Positions 19,187 to 26,614 of a DNA stretch of 36,025 nucleotides are shown in pieces; positions within the stretch are counted from its first letter, which is position 1, and the number at the start of each line of letters is the position of its first letter. The notes under the pieces were generated by a model. It made no database searches and had not been told where the DNA came from. It saw nothing but the letters and a program-made list of their open reading frames with translations. The position numbers and the translations under genes were made by a program. The stretch is from Anaerolineae bacterium. Its GTDB lineage: Bacteria; Chloroflexota; Anaerolineae; JAFGEY01. The stretch is from contig JAFGEY010000557.1 of NCBI GenBank assembly GCA_016931365.1, positions 1-36,025 on the forward strand. Reading direction: 5' to 3'.

Positions 19187-20726
19187 ACAGGACGGCCCAC
19201 AGCGCCTTGAGGCGCTGTGGGCGCGGTTTGGCGTCGAGTTGATTTTGGCCGGCGTGGTGCTGCTCGGGGCGCTGATCTATTGCGGCGTCACGCTGGTGAT
19301 GTACGATCACCTGGCCTTTCCGCTCGACGATTCGTGGATTCACCTGGTCATCGCGCGCGGCATCGCGCGCGAGGGAGCCTTGGTTTACAACCCCGGCGAG
19401 CCGACCAACGGCTCGACCGCGCCATTGTGGTCGCTGCTGTTGAGCGTGGGCTATCTGCTCAAGATCGATTTTTTGGCCTGGGATTACGGCCTGGGTTTAC
19501 TCTTTGCCTGGCTGTCGGGGGTGTTCATTTACCGGCTGGGGAAAAAGTTTTTGCTTAACGGCGGGTTGGAAACCCGCCCTACCATACCCATGGCTTTGAT
19601 CGCCGCCGTGTTGTCGTCGATCGAGTGGCACGTGGCGTGGTGCGGCCTGGCCGGGATGGAAACGACATTGTTTATATTTTTATCTGTTTATTTGCTCTAC
19701 AGCCATCTACGCGGCTTTGACGGCTCGTTTTTGGGGATGCTGGCGCTGGGCGGACTGGGCGCGTTGCTGGTGCTGACCCGCCCGGAGGGGCTGGGATTGG
19801 TCGGGTTGGTAGCCCTTGACGGGGTACTGCGCCAAAAAACCTGGCGCGCGCGGGTGCTGTACGTGGTGGGCTGGGCCGTGCCTTTTCTGCTCGTGCTTGG
19901 GCCGAACGTGCTCTATAACGTCGGCGTGACCGGGCAGCCGCTTCCGGCCACCTTTTATGCCAAAGCGGCCGAATTTGTCGATCCGACCGAGCGCACGCTG
20001 CTCCACGTGGCCCGCAACTGGCTGCTGCTGCTCTTTTGGACGGCAGCGTTGGGGCCACAACTGCTGCTCTTGCCGGGCATCGTCTACGGGATTTATCTGG
20101 GTGTACGCCGCCGGCAGCGGTTGGTCTTGCTCATCCTCGGCTGGATCGCCCTGCTGCTGGGCGCGTATGCCCTGCACTTGCCGCTGATGTCGCACCACGG
20201 GCGTTATTACGTGCCGCTCTTCCCGCTGCTGATTTTGATCGGCGTGTGGGGCGTGCGCGAGGTGACACCGGTTATGCGACGCTTCAAACTGCTGCGGCGC
20301 ATGTACGCGCTGGCGGTCGCTGCCGGGTTTGTGATTCTCTGGCTGAACGGGGCGGTGGTCTATGCCAAAGACGTGCGCCTGATTGACGACGAGTGGCTGC
20401 CGGTTTCCTTTTGGCTGCGCGACAACACCGCGCCCGACGCGTTGGTCGCCGCGCACGACATCGGCGCGCTGGGCTATTTTGCGGAGCGCCGCATCATCGA
20501 TATGGCCGGGCTGGTCACGCCGGGGGCGATTCCCCACATTGGCGACGAAGCGAGCATGCGTGAGTACCTGCGCCAGGAAGGTGTCGATTATTTCGTCACC
20601 TACCCGCAGTGGTATCCCAAGTTGATCCGCGATCCGGCCTTTGAGTTGGTATTCGAAGGGACAAGCCCGTACCTGCGCCAGCAGTTCGGGCACAATTTAC
20701 AGGTTTATCGTACACATTGGGAGTGA
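19155..20726 (+). CDS. GT-C membrane glycosyltransferase with DDSWIH motif, paralogue of 22884-24482
   Basis: A 523-residue protein from ATG 19155, preceded by GGTGAG. The first loop holds FPLDDSWIHLVIARGIA and NPGEPTNGSTAPLWSLLL, a signature shared with the protein at 22884. Many helices follow, then HHGRYYVPLFPLL and a soluble tail with ALVAAHDIGALGYFAERR and GLVTPG. The Asp pair would act as catalytic/metal site in the GT-C fold. Residues around 136-145 (NGGLETRPTIP) are encoded by a palindromic repeat and look like an insertion. The start lies inside the preceding gene. An upstream open frame reaches 19032 but lacks a ribosome site. Confidence 0.78.
   Translation: MATIPSTESNKQDGPQRLEALWARFGVELILAGVVLLGALIYCGVTLVMYDHLAFPLDDSWIHLVIARGIAREGALVYNPGEPTNGSTAPLWSLLLSVGYLLKIDFLAWDYGLGLLFAWLSGVFIYRLGKKFLLNGGLETRPTIPMALIAAVLSSIEWHVAWCGLAGMETTLFIFLSVYLLYSHLRGFDGSFLGMLALGGLGALLVLTRPEGLGLVGLVALDGVLRQKTWRARVLYVVGWAVPFLLVLGPNVLYNVGVTGQPLPATFYAKAAEFVDPTERTLLHVARNWLLLLFWTAALGPQLLLLPGIVYGIYLGVRRRQRLVLLILGWIALLLGAYALHLPLMSHHGRYYVPLFPLLILIGVWGVREVTPVMRRFKLLRRMYALAVAAGFVILWLNGAVVYAKDVRLIDDEWLPVSFWLRDNTAPDALVAAHDIGALGYFAERRIIDMAGLVTPGAIPHIGDEASMREYLRQEGVDYFVTYPQWYPKLIRDPAFELVFEGTSPYLRQQFGHNLQVYRTHWE
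19560..19578. repeat. Palindromic repeat inside GT-C gene
   Basis: GGCGGGTT (19560-19567) and AACCCGCC (19571-19578) form an 8-base stem around GGA, followed by CTACCATA. This word resembles the GGCGGGTTTGAAACCCGCC-type dispersed repeats I recall from Chloroflexota and other environmental genomes (recollection, not searched). It is read in frame as NGGLETRPTIP in a loop between membrane helices. Confidence 0.6.
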
Positions 20727-21283
20727 TGAGTCAGATGAAAGACGAGCAAGCTTTGCAGCAGGCGCGAGAAGCAATCCAGAGAGGCGACAAACAGGCAGGC
20801 AAAGATCGGTTGATCAAAATCCTGGAAGGAAACCCCTTTCAAGAGAGAGCAGCCGCCAGGCCGCCTGCACAACCCGCTTGGGTCGCGCAGCCCGCCGCGA
20901 GCGCATACACGAGCCGCTCGGCCCCCGCCTTTCAGTCCAACGCAAGTGCGCAGGTCAGCGAGGACACGTATCGCTATGCGGCCGGACTCATCCAGTCGAA
21001 ACTGCCTCGGGCGCAGGTCCAAGATCGGCTGGTCGCCCAGGGGCTGGATCGGCAGACGGCCGCCGATGTGGTGGACAATCTGACCCGGCTGCACGCCGAC
21101 GCACGCAAAAAATCGGCCAAAAAGAACATGCTGTACGGCGCACTGTGGTGTATCGGCGGCATCGTGGTCACGGTGGGTACGCTTGCCCTGGCGAAAGGGG
21201 GAGGCTCTTTTGTTGTTGCCTGGGGCGCGATTATCTTTGGCGCGATTCAATTCTTCAAGGGACTCTTTGATTTTTTGAGATAG
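20726..21283 (+). CDS. Small protein with helical N-terminus and two C-terminal membrane helices
   Basis: About 185 residues from ATG 20726, which overlaps the preceding stop as TGATG; ATG 20735 is the alternative. The first 40 residues (QQAREAIQRGDKQAGKDRLI) look like one helical-repeat unit of the TPR kind. A Pro/Ala-rich linker follows (about 45-75), then a second helical segment (YAAGLIQSKLPRAQVQDRLV, GLDRQTAADVV) resembling a short ubiquitin-associated-like three-helix pattern. Two hydrophobic helices near the end (LYGALWCIGGIVVTVGTLAL and VVAWGAIIFGAIQFFKGLF) follow the basic RKKSAKKN. I do not recognise a family with certainty. Placement between GT-C genes suggests an accessory or scaffolding role. 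Confidence 0.7.
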   Translation: MSQMKDEQALQQAREAIQRGDKQAGKDRLIKILEGNPFQERAAARPPAQPAWVAQPAASAYTSRSAPAFQSNASAQVSEDTYRYAAGLIQSKLPRAQVQDRLVAQGLDRQTAADVVDNLTRLHADARKKSAKKNMLYGALWCIGGIVVTVGTLALAKGGGSFVVAWGAIIFGAIQFFKGLFDFLR

Positions 21284-21301
21284 GTTCAAAGGATCGGCAA
21301 A

Positions 21302-22903
21302 TTGAGAGGTTGGCTGAAAGAACATCGGCTGGTGCTGCGCGATTTGGGCGCGCTGGGGACGCTCGCGCTGATCGTGCGCCTGCTGACCGCGCTGCCCATG
21401 CAGCACCCCGGTTATATGGATGCCTTTTATTACCTCGAAGGCGGGCGCGCGCTCAACCAGGGCCAGGGATTTCAGGAATTCTTGATCTGGAATTATCTCG
21501 ATCCGGCGCAAGATATTCCGCATCCCAGCCACAGCTACTGGATGCCGCTGTCGTCGATCCTGGTTTATCTTGGATTTTCTTTGTTTGGCCCCACGTTTCG
21601 CGCCGCGCAACTGCCTTTCGTGCTCCTTTCGGCGTTGCTGCCGCTCATCGCCTACGGCGTGGCTTACGAGGTGAGCTGCCGTCGCCGCCACGCCTGGTGC
21701 GCGGGGCTGCTGGCCCTGTTCAGCGGCTTTTATATGATCCGCTGGCCGGCGCCGGACAATTTTGCGCCCTTTGCCGTGACCGGATCGATCTGCCTTTGGG
21801 CGTTGGGCCGGGGCTTCAAAACGGGCCGTTGGGGGTGGTTTGCCGTTGCCGGAGCGGCGGCAGGGCTGGCCCACCTGAGCCGGTCGGATGGGATGCTTTT
21901 GCTGGTCGTGCCGATCCTGGTTGCGGGTATCGGGCTGCGGGTCAAAAGTTGCGGGTTGAAAGTTAAAAGCTGCAAGTTGGGCATTGTGCCATTTGCCATT
22001 TGCTATTTGCTATTTGCTTTGGGCTATTTGCTCGTGATGCTGCCCTGGTTTGTCCGTAACGTGCAGGTGATCGGCATGCCGCTGCCGTCGGCGGGAACGC
22101 GCACGCTGTGGCTGACCGATTACGACGATCTGTTCAGCTATGACAAACCGTTGAACCTGTCCACCTACCTGGCCTGGGGCTGGGGCAACATTCTACGCTC
22201 CAAGGCGCAGGGGTTATGGCTCAACCTGCAAACGCTGCTTTTTGTGGATTGGATGATTGCCCTCGCGCCGTTCGGGTTGATCGGGGTATGGCGGCTGCGC
22301 GGGCGGGCTGAGTTTGTCCCGGCCTGGGGCTACGGCCTCTGCCTTTACCTGGCGATGAGCCTGGGCTTTACCTATCCCGGCATCCGCGGGGCGATGTTTC
22401 ATTCCACCGCCGCGCTGCTGCCTTTTCTGTACGCCGCCGCAATGGAGGGACTTGACGCTGCCGTCGAGTGGGCTGCCGCCCGGCGGCGGGGCTGGCAGGT
22501 GCGGCAGGCGCAAGGGGCGTTCGGCGCCGGGCTGATTTTGATCGCGATGCTGGTGAGTGGGTTCGCATACTGGCGCGCGCTGCCGCAGTATCGATCGCCG
22601 CATATCTATGAAACAATTGCAGAATGGATGGTACAAGAGATCCCTTTGACGGCGCGGGTGATGGTCGGCGATCCGGCGGCGTTTCGCTACTACAGCGGCC
22701 GCGAGTGCCTGGTGGTGCCCAACGGCGACGTCGATATGTTGCTGCGGGTAGCCGGCCGTTACGGTGCGCGCTATGTGATCCTGGATGAGAATGCGCCGCT
22801 GCCGCTGCGCCCGATCTATGATCAATTGGCGGAGCCGTTTGAATTGCTGCGGCGTTTTGAGGGGGCGAACGGAAAGGAAATTTATGTCTATCAGATCGGC
22901 TAG
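21302..22903 (+). CDS. GT-C type membrane glycosyltransferase with repeat-derived segment
   Basis: A 533-residue polytopic protein. After the first helix it has HPGYMDAFYYLEGGRALNQG, an acidic first-loop motif of GT-C/GT39-like proteins, and SHSYWMPLSSILVYLG. The end is a soluble domain with MVGDPAAFRYYSGR and YGARYVILDENAP. Residues about 215-243 (KSCGLKVKSCKLG followed by a hydrophobic stretch) are written by tandem 7-base repeats and probably represent an in-frame insertion. The start is TTG 21302, eight bases after AAAGGA. The next gene starts 20 bases before its stop. Confidence 0.75.
   Translation: MRGWLKEHRLVLRDLGALGTLALIVRLLTALPMQHPGYMDAFYYLEGGRALNQGQGFQEFLIWNYLDPAQDIPHPSHSYWMPLSSILVYLGFSLFGPTFRAAQLPFVLLSALLPLIAYGVAYEVSCRRRHAWCAGLLALFSGFYMIRWPAPDNFAPFAVTGSICLWALGRGFKTGRWGWFAVAGAAAGLAHLSRSDGMLLLVVPILVAGIGLRVKSCGLKVKSCKLGIVPFAICYLLFALGYLLVMLPWFVRNVQVIGMPLPSAGTRTLWLTDYDDLFSYDKPLNLSTYLAWGWGNILRSKAQGLWLNLQTLLFVDWMIALAPFGLIGVWRLRGRAEFVPAWGYGLCLYLAMSLGFTYPGIRGAMFHSTAALLPFLYAAAMEGLDAAVEWAAARRRGWQVRQAQGAFGAGLILIAMLVSGFAYWRALPQYRSPHIYETIAEWMVQEIPLTARVMVGDPAAFRYYSGRECLVVPNGDVDMLLRVAGRYGARYVILDENAPLPLRPIYDQLAEPFELLRRFEGANGKEIYVYQIG
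21944..22030. repeat. Two blocks of degenerate 7-base tandem repeats inside a coding region
   Basis: From 21944 to 21978 five heptamers fit the pattern RMRRGYT (AAAAGTT, GAAAGTT, GCAAGTT variants). After a 10-base spacer, six heptamers from 21989 to 22030 fit CYATTTG (CCATTTG twice, CTATTTG three times, one degenerate). Total length is 87 bases, exactly 29 codons, so the reading frame is kept. The composition is far more AT-rich than the gene around it. It resembles the short tandemly repeated heptanucleotides known from cyanobacteria, and is not a CRISPR array. Confidence 0.8.
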
Positions 22904-24482
22904 GCAATCCAGTCTGCTCGAACGTCGATTCTATGTCTGGGTGGTCGCCGGATCGGTTGCCGTTGCTGTGCTGTATCTGGGCTGGCTGGGCCTGGAGGGG
23001 AATCTCGGCTTCCCGCTCGACGACGCCTGGATTCACCAGACCTACGCGCGCAATCTGGTGCGCTATGGCGAATTTGCTTACATGCCGGGGCAAGTCAGCG
23101 CCGGGTCGACCGCGCCGCTGTGGACGTTGCTGCTGGCTCCGGCGCACCTGATCCGCATCGATCCGCAGATCTGGAGCTGTGTCTTGGGCCTGGTGATGTT
23201 GGGGATGCTGGCCGTGGGCGTCCGCCGAGTATGCAGCCGGTTGTTTTCCGGTCAGCCGGTTCTGGGCGCGGCCGCCGGGCTGATTGCTTTGCTGGAATGG
23301 CATCTGGCCTGGGCCGCGTTTTCGGGCATGGAAACTCTGCTCTATGCCTGCGGCGTGGTCTGGTTGATCGAGCGCTATCTGGTTTGGGAGGCCGGACAGC
23401 GCGAGCCGCAAACTCTGAACGCCCGGCCCAGGCTGCTGCGGTCCGGCACGCCGCTGTCCGAAAGCCCGTTTATGCTGGGACTGCTTGGCGGGCTGCTGGT
23501 GCTGGTGCGCCCGGAGGGATTGCTGTTGGTCGCCCTGCTGGCCGTTGCCGGCCTGCTGGCCCGCCGCCGGCGTTCGCTGCGCCGCACGCTGTCGATCGCC
23601 GCCGATGCGCTGGCCGGATTTGCGCTGCTGCTGCTGCCCTACCTCAGTTTCAATCTTCTCTCCTCCGGCTTGCTCTTTCCCAACACCCTGTACGCCAAGC
23701 AGGCCGAATACGCCGAACTGCTCGGGCAGCCGGTCTGGGTACGGCTGTGGCGCGTGCTCAAGCCGACGCTGACCGGCGCGCAGGTGCTGCTCGTGCCGGG
23801 CGCTGTTTACGCGGCGGCAGCGCTGGTCAAGCCGCGCCGCAATCTGAACGTAAACGGCGAGTTGGGCGTTTTCACCCGGCTGGTGCCCGTTTTGTGGTGG
23901 GGGATGACGGTGCTGCTGTATGCCCTGCGCCTGCCGGTCGATTACCAGCACGGGCGCTACCTGATGCCAACGATCCCGGTGTTGATCCTGCTGGGCACGG
24001 CCGGCACATTGAGCTGGCTTTGCCCGCGCGATCCGCGCCTCATCGTCCGCGTGTCGAGCCGCGCCTTGCCCTGGATTTTAGCCCTACTGCTGCTGGGATT
24101 CCTGGTGCTCGGCGCGCACGCCTTTGCCACCGACTTGGCGATCATCAACGGCGAGATGGTGCAGATTGCGCTGTGGTTGAACGAAAACACGCCGCCCGAC
24201 GCCTTGATCGCCGCGCACGACATCGGCGCGATTGGCTATTTCGCGCAACGGCCCTTGCTGGACTTGGCCGGGCTGGTCACGCCAGAGATCATCCCCTTTA
24301 TCCGCGACCAAAGGCGACTGCTCGAATTTATTATCGAGCAAAAGGCCGACTATGTGGTGACCTTTCCTTCCTGGTACGGGCAGATTGCCGCCGACGAGCG
24401 CCTCGTTCTGCGCTATCAGGCCGACTGCGAGCTCACCCGCGCGCAGGGCGGCGACGATATGGCAGTGTATCAGGTTCAATAG
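22884..24482 (+). CDS. GT-C membrane glycosyltransferase with DDAWIH motif, paralogue of 19155-20726
   Basis: A 532-residue protein from ATG 22884 with AAAGGAAA upstream, overlapping the previous gene by 20 bases. The first loop has FPLDDAWIHQTYARNLVRYG and SAGSTAPLWTLLL, followed by membrane helices, YQHGRYLMPTIPVLI, and the soluble tail ALIAAHDIGAIGYFAQR and LAGLVTPEIIPFI. All of these match the protein at 19155, so one arose by duplication from the other. A hydrophilic segment around residues 168-195 (GQREPQTLNARPRLLRSGT) separates two helices and is bounded by a 9-base inverted repeat. Last gene of the glycan run; the next gene has its own promoter. Confidence 0.8.
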   Translation: MSIRSARQSSLLERRFYVWVVAGSVAVAVLYLGWLGLEGNLGFPLDDAWIHQTYARNLVRYGEFAYMPGQVSAGSTAPLWTLLLAPAHLIRIDPQIWSCVLGLVMLGMLAVGVRRVCSRLFSGQPVLGAAAGLIALLEWHLAWAAFSGMETLLYACGVVWLIERYLVWEAGQREPQTLNARPRLLRSGTPLSESPFMLGLLGGLLVLVRPEGLLLVALLAVAGLLARRRRSLRRTLSIAADALAGFALLLLPYLSFNLLSSGLLFPNTLYAKQAEYAELLGQPVWVRLWRVLKPTLTGAQVLLVPGAVYAAAALVKPRRNLNVNGELGVFTRLVPVLWWGMTVLLYALRLPVDYQHGRYLMPTIPVLILLGTAGTLSWLCPRDPRLIVRVSSRALPWILALLLLGFLVLGAHAFATDLAIINGEMVQIALWLNENTPPDALIAAHDIGAIGYFAQRPLLDLAGLVTPEIIPFIRDQRRLLEFIIEQKADYVVTFPSWYGQIAADERLVLRYQADCELTRAQGGDDMAVYQVQ

Positions 24483-24492
24483 AGGTTATCAT

Positions 24493-24533
24493 TTGGCAAA
24501 TCAGTTGGCAAAGCCTTTGCCTTGTGGTATACT
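24493..24533 (+). promoter_or_regulatory. Promoter of the two-component operon with TTGGCAAA boxes
   Basis: TTGGCA (24505-24510) and TATACT (24528-24533) are separated by exactly 17 bases, a good sigma-70 promoter. TTGGCAAA occurs twice as a direct repeat (24493-24500 and 24505-24512). The second copy forms a dyad with CTTTGCC (GGCAAAG at 24507-24513, CTTTGCC at 24515-24521) covering the -35 box and spacer. This looks like an operator, possibly for the response regulator itself. The leader from about 24540 to the GTG is roughly 68 bases. Confidence 0.72.
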
Positions 24534-24607
24534 GATAGTATCTCCAACATATGAATGCACACTGAGGGCAGTGAACAGGCCGCTATGTGCGGCGGAAAGG
24601 GAGCGCG

Positions 24608-25306
24608 GTGTCTTTCACAGCGCAGTTAAGGGTGCTGATTGTTGACGATCATCCTGTCTTTTGCCAGGGACTGCGGCGCATTCTCGAGTCGGTCCCGGAC
24701 ATTGATGTGGTCGACATGGCGCGTGATGGAGAAGAAGCGCTGGATATGGCGCGCGAGCTGACGCCTGACGTGATCTTGATGGACATCAACCTGCCGTCGA
24801 TGAACGGGATGCAGGTGACCCGTCTGATCAAAGCCGAACTGCCCAACATTGCCGTGATTATGCTCACCGCCTATCATGACGAAAGTCAAGTGCTGCACGC
24901 CATCCGCGCCGGCGCCTCGGCCTATTATCCCAAAGACGTTACCCCGGACAAACTCGTTGATGCTATCCGCCAGGTAAGCGAAGGGATGTATGTGATCGAA
25001 GAGCACGTCCTCACCCAGCCCGAGCTGGCCAGGTGGATTCAGGCGCGATTCGAAGAGATCGACGCTTTTTGGGAGGGGGCCGAAGAGATGTTTATGCCCC
25101 TTTCCTCACGCGAGATGGAAATTCTGCAGTTGATCGCGCGTGGCAAGAGCAACAAGGCGATCGCACTCGAGCTGGGGATCAGCCATCAGACGGTCAAAAA
25201 CCATATGACCTCCATCTTGCGCAAGCTGGCCGTCAACGATCGCACGCAAGCCGCAATCTATGCCTTGCGCAAGGGGTGGATCCGGCTTCAAGACACAGAA
25301 ACTTAA
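24608..25306 (+). CDS. NarL/LuxR-family response regulator
   Basis: A 232-residue DNA-binding regulator. The receiver domain (about 8-125) has the acidic pair D13-D14, the phosphorylation site D59 in VILMDINLPSMNG, T87 in IMLTAYHD and K109 in YYPKD. A helical linker precedes the GerE-type helix-turn-helix LSSREMEILQLIARGKSNKAIALELGIS (split here: LSSREMEILQ and GKSNKAIALELGISHQTVKN, about 166-198). When phosphorylated by the adjacent kinase it should bind target promoters. The start is GTG 24608, five bases after a strong GGAAAGGGAG; GTG 24587 in the same frame is less likely. The kinase gene follows after 10 bases. Confidence 0.93.
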   Translation: MSFTAQLRVLIVDDHPVFCQGLRRILESVPDIDVVDMARDGEEALDMARELTPDVILMDINLPSMNGMQVTRLIKAELPNIAVIMLTAYHDESQVLHAIRAGASAYYPKDVTPDKLVDAIRQVSEGMYVIEEHVLTQPELARWIQARFEEIDAFWEGAEEMFMPLSSREMEILQLIARGKSNKAIALELGISHQTVKNHMTSILRKLAVNDRTQAAIYALRKGWIRLQDTET

Positions 25307-25316
25307 GGAGGGGCCG

Positions 25317-26360
25317 TTGTCCGAACAAGTTCAGCTCTTTTTGGATCAGTGCGCTCAAGAACGCGCACAAATCGAAAAAGACCTTAAAGAAATTGATATG
25401 ATGATCAAGCAAACCTCGTCCGAAGTGGACAAGATGGTCCAACAGAACGCCGAGATTACCAACCATCTGCGCCAGATCGAAAACAATATCGACACAGTAC
25501 CCCGCGCGGACATTCAGAACATTTATACGGCGGCCCAGAAAGCACAGGGGCGTCTGTTTATGATGCGCGGTCAACTCGAAAACCTGCAAAGCCGGCGCGA
25601 AAACCTGCAAAAATACCTCAAACTTATCAATCAGGCGCTTGATACGATGGGACAGCTTGGGCCGGCGAGCATTGAGACGGCGGGCGGCCCGGCTGAATTT
25701 ACACCGGCCCAATCGATGATCGTGCGCATCATCGACGCACAGGAGGGCGAAAAAGAGCGTCTGTCTCGCCAGATGCATGACGGCCCTGCACAGTCGTTGA
25801 CCAACCTGATCTTGCAGGCCGAGATCTGCCAGCGGCTGTTCAAAAAAGACCCCCGCCGGGCCGAAGAAGAGTTGGAAAACCTCAAAGCGGCGGTCAACAA
25901 GACGTTTCAAACCACACGCTCTTTCATCTCCGATTTGCGTCCAATGATGCTCGATGACCTGGGGTTGGTGCCCACTCTCAGGCGCTATATGAGCACCTGG
26001 AGCGACAAAACCCACATTCCCGCCGAGTTTTCGTTCACCGGTCGAGAGCATCGCCTGGCCGGCTATAATGAAGTGACCATCTTTAGAGCTGTGCAAGAGT
26101 TTATGAATAATGCCGCCATCCACGCCAATCCATCGCGCGTGCTCGTTTCTCTGAACCTGGACAACAAGATGGCCCAAGTGGTGGTCGAAGATGACGGCAT
26201 CGGGTTTGATGTGAATGCGGCGCTGGCCGCCGCCAGCGAGCAAAAGACGATCGGCATTTCGACGATGATGGAGCGCGTGCAAATGCTGGGCGGCACACTC
26301 AAGATCGACAGCGTGCTCGGGCGGGGAACCAGGGTGACGATCCAAATCTCCGAGTCCTGA
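25317..26360 (+). CDS. Soluble DegS/LiaS-type sensor histidine kinase
   Basis: A 347-residue kinase with no transmembrane segment. Residues about 5-110 form a long coiled coil, as in the N-terminal sensor region of DegS. The HisKA_3 dimerisation helix has EKERLSRQMHDGPAQSL with phospho-acceptor H154, and SDLRPMMLDDLGLVPTL follows. The HATPase domain shows the N box EFMNNAAIHA (261-270), G1 VEDDGIGFDV and G2 GRGTRVTI. It should autophosphorylate and pass phosphate to the regulator encoded just upstream, in response to a cytoplasmic signal or a partner protein. The start is TTG 25317 with AAGGAGG five bases ahead; an earlier in-frame position lies inside the regulator gene. Confidence 0.92.
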   Translation: MSEQVQLFLDQCAQERAQIEKDLKEIDMMIKQTSSEVDKMVQQNAEITNHLRQIENNIDTVPRADIQNIYTAAQKAQGRLFMMRGQLENLQSRRENLQKYLKLINQALDTMGQLGPASIETAGGPAEFTPAQSMIVRIIDAQEGEKERLSRQMHDGPAQSLTNLILQAEICQRLFKKDPRRAEEELENLKAAVNKTFQTTRSFISDLRPMMLDDLGLVPTLRRYMSTWSDKTHIPAEFSFTGREHRLAGYNEVTIFRAVQEFMNNAAIHANPSRVLVSLNLDNKMAQVVVEDDGIGFDVNAALAAASEQKTIGISTMMERVQMLGGTLKIDSVLGRGTRVTIQISES

Positions 26361-26380
26361 CCCGGATCGGTATCCATCGA

Positions 26381-26410
26381 CAGCCGCAGGCCAGAGGCTT
26401 GCGGCTGTTT
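26381..26410 (+). terminator. Likely terminator of the two-component operon
   Basis: CAGCCGCA (26381-26388) and TGCGGCTG (26400-26407) form an 8-base stem around an 11-base loop, followed by only TTTGC. It begins 20 bases after the kinase stop. The short T run makes it a moderate candidate. Confidence 0.6.
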
Positions 26411-26447
26411 GCATGGGCGCGCGATGTCTCTTGGTACCACAATCCTA

Positions 26448-26476
26448 TTGCTCGATCTCTTGCAGTGACGTATAAT
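26448..26476 (+). promoter_or_regulatory. Promoter of the Tad-like module
   Basis: A perfect TATAAT (26471-26476) lies 17 bases after TTGCTC (26448-26453). The -35 is weak. The expected leader is about 130 bases to the ATG at 26615; I see no riboswitch-like structure in it. Confidence 0.6.
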
Positions 26477-26614
26477 GAAACCAACGAGATAATGCTTGCC
26501 ATGCGTCCGAACGGCGCGTGACGATGTCGAGTATCTATCAAGCCCCATTTGGTTTTTCGACGTAAGAGATGGATACAAGTGCGCCCGTTGCCCCATCTCC
26601 ACAAGGAGGCATCT

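Noticed and set aside
21944..22030. CRISPR array
   Set aside because: Repeat units are 7 bases, adjacent without spacers and degenerate; no cas genes are nearby.
23393..23460. Inserted element bounded by CGGACAGCG and CGCTGTCCG in a GT-C gene
   Set aside because: The 9-base inverted repeat is short and could be chance in GC-rich DNA; the hydrophilic segment between fits an ordinary loop between membrane helices.
22368..23951. Long open frame (about 527 codons) on the minus strand
   Set aside because: It is the antisense of two GT-C genes. Its product is rich in Gln, Arg, His and Pro with no domain or membrane pattern, as expected for the complement of GC-rich coding DNA.
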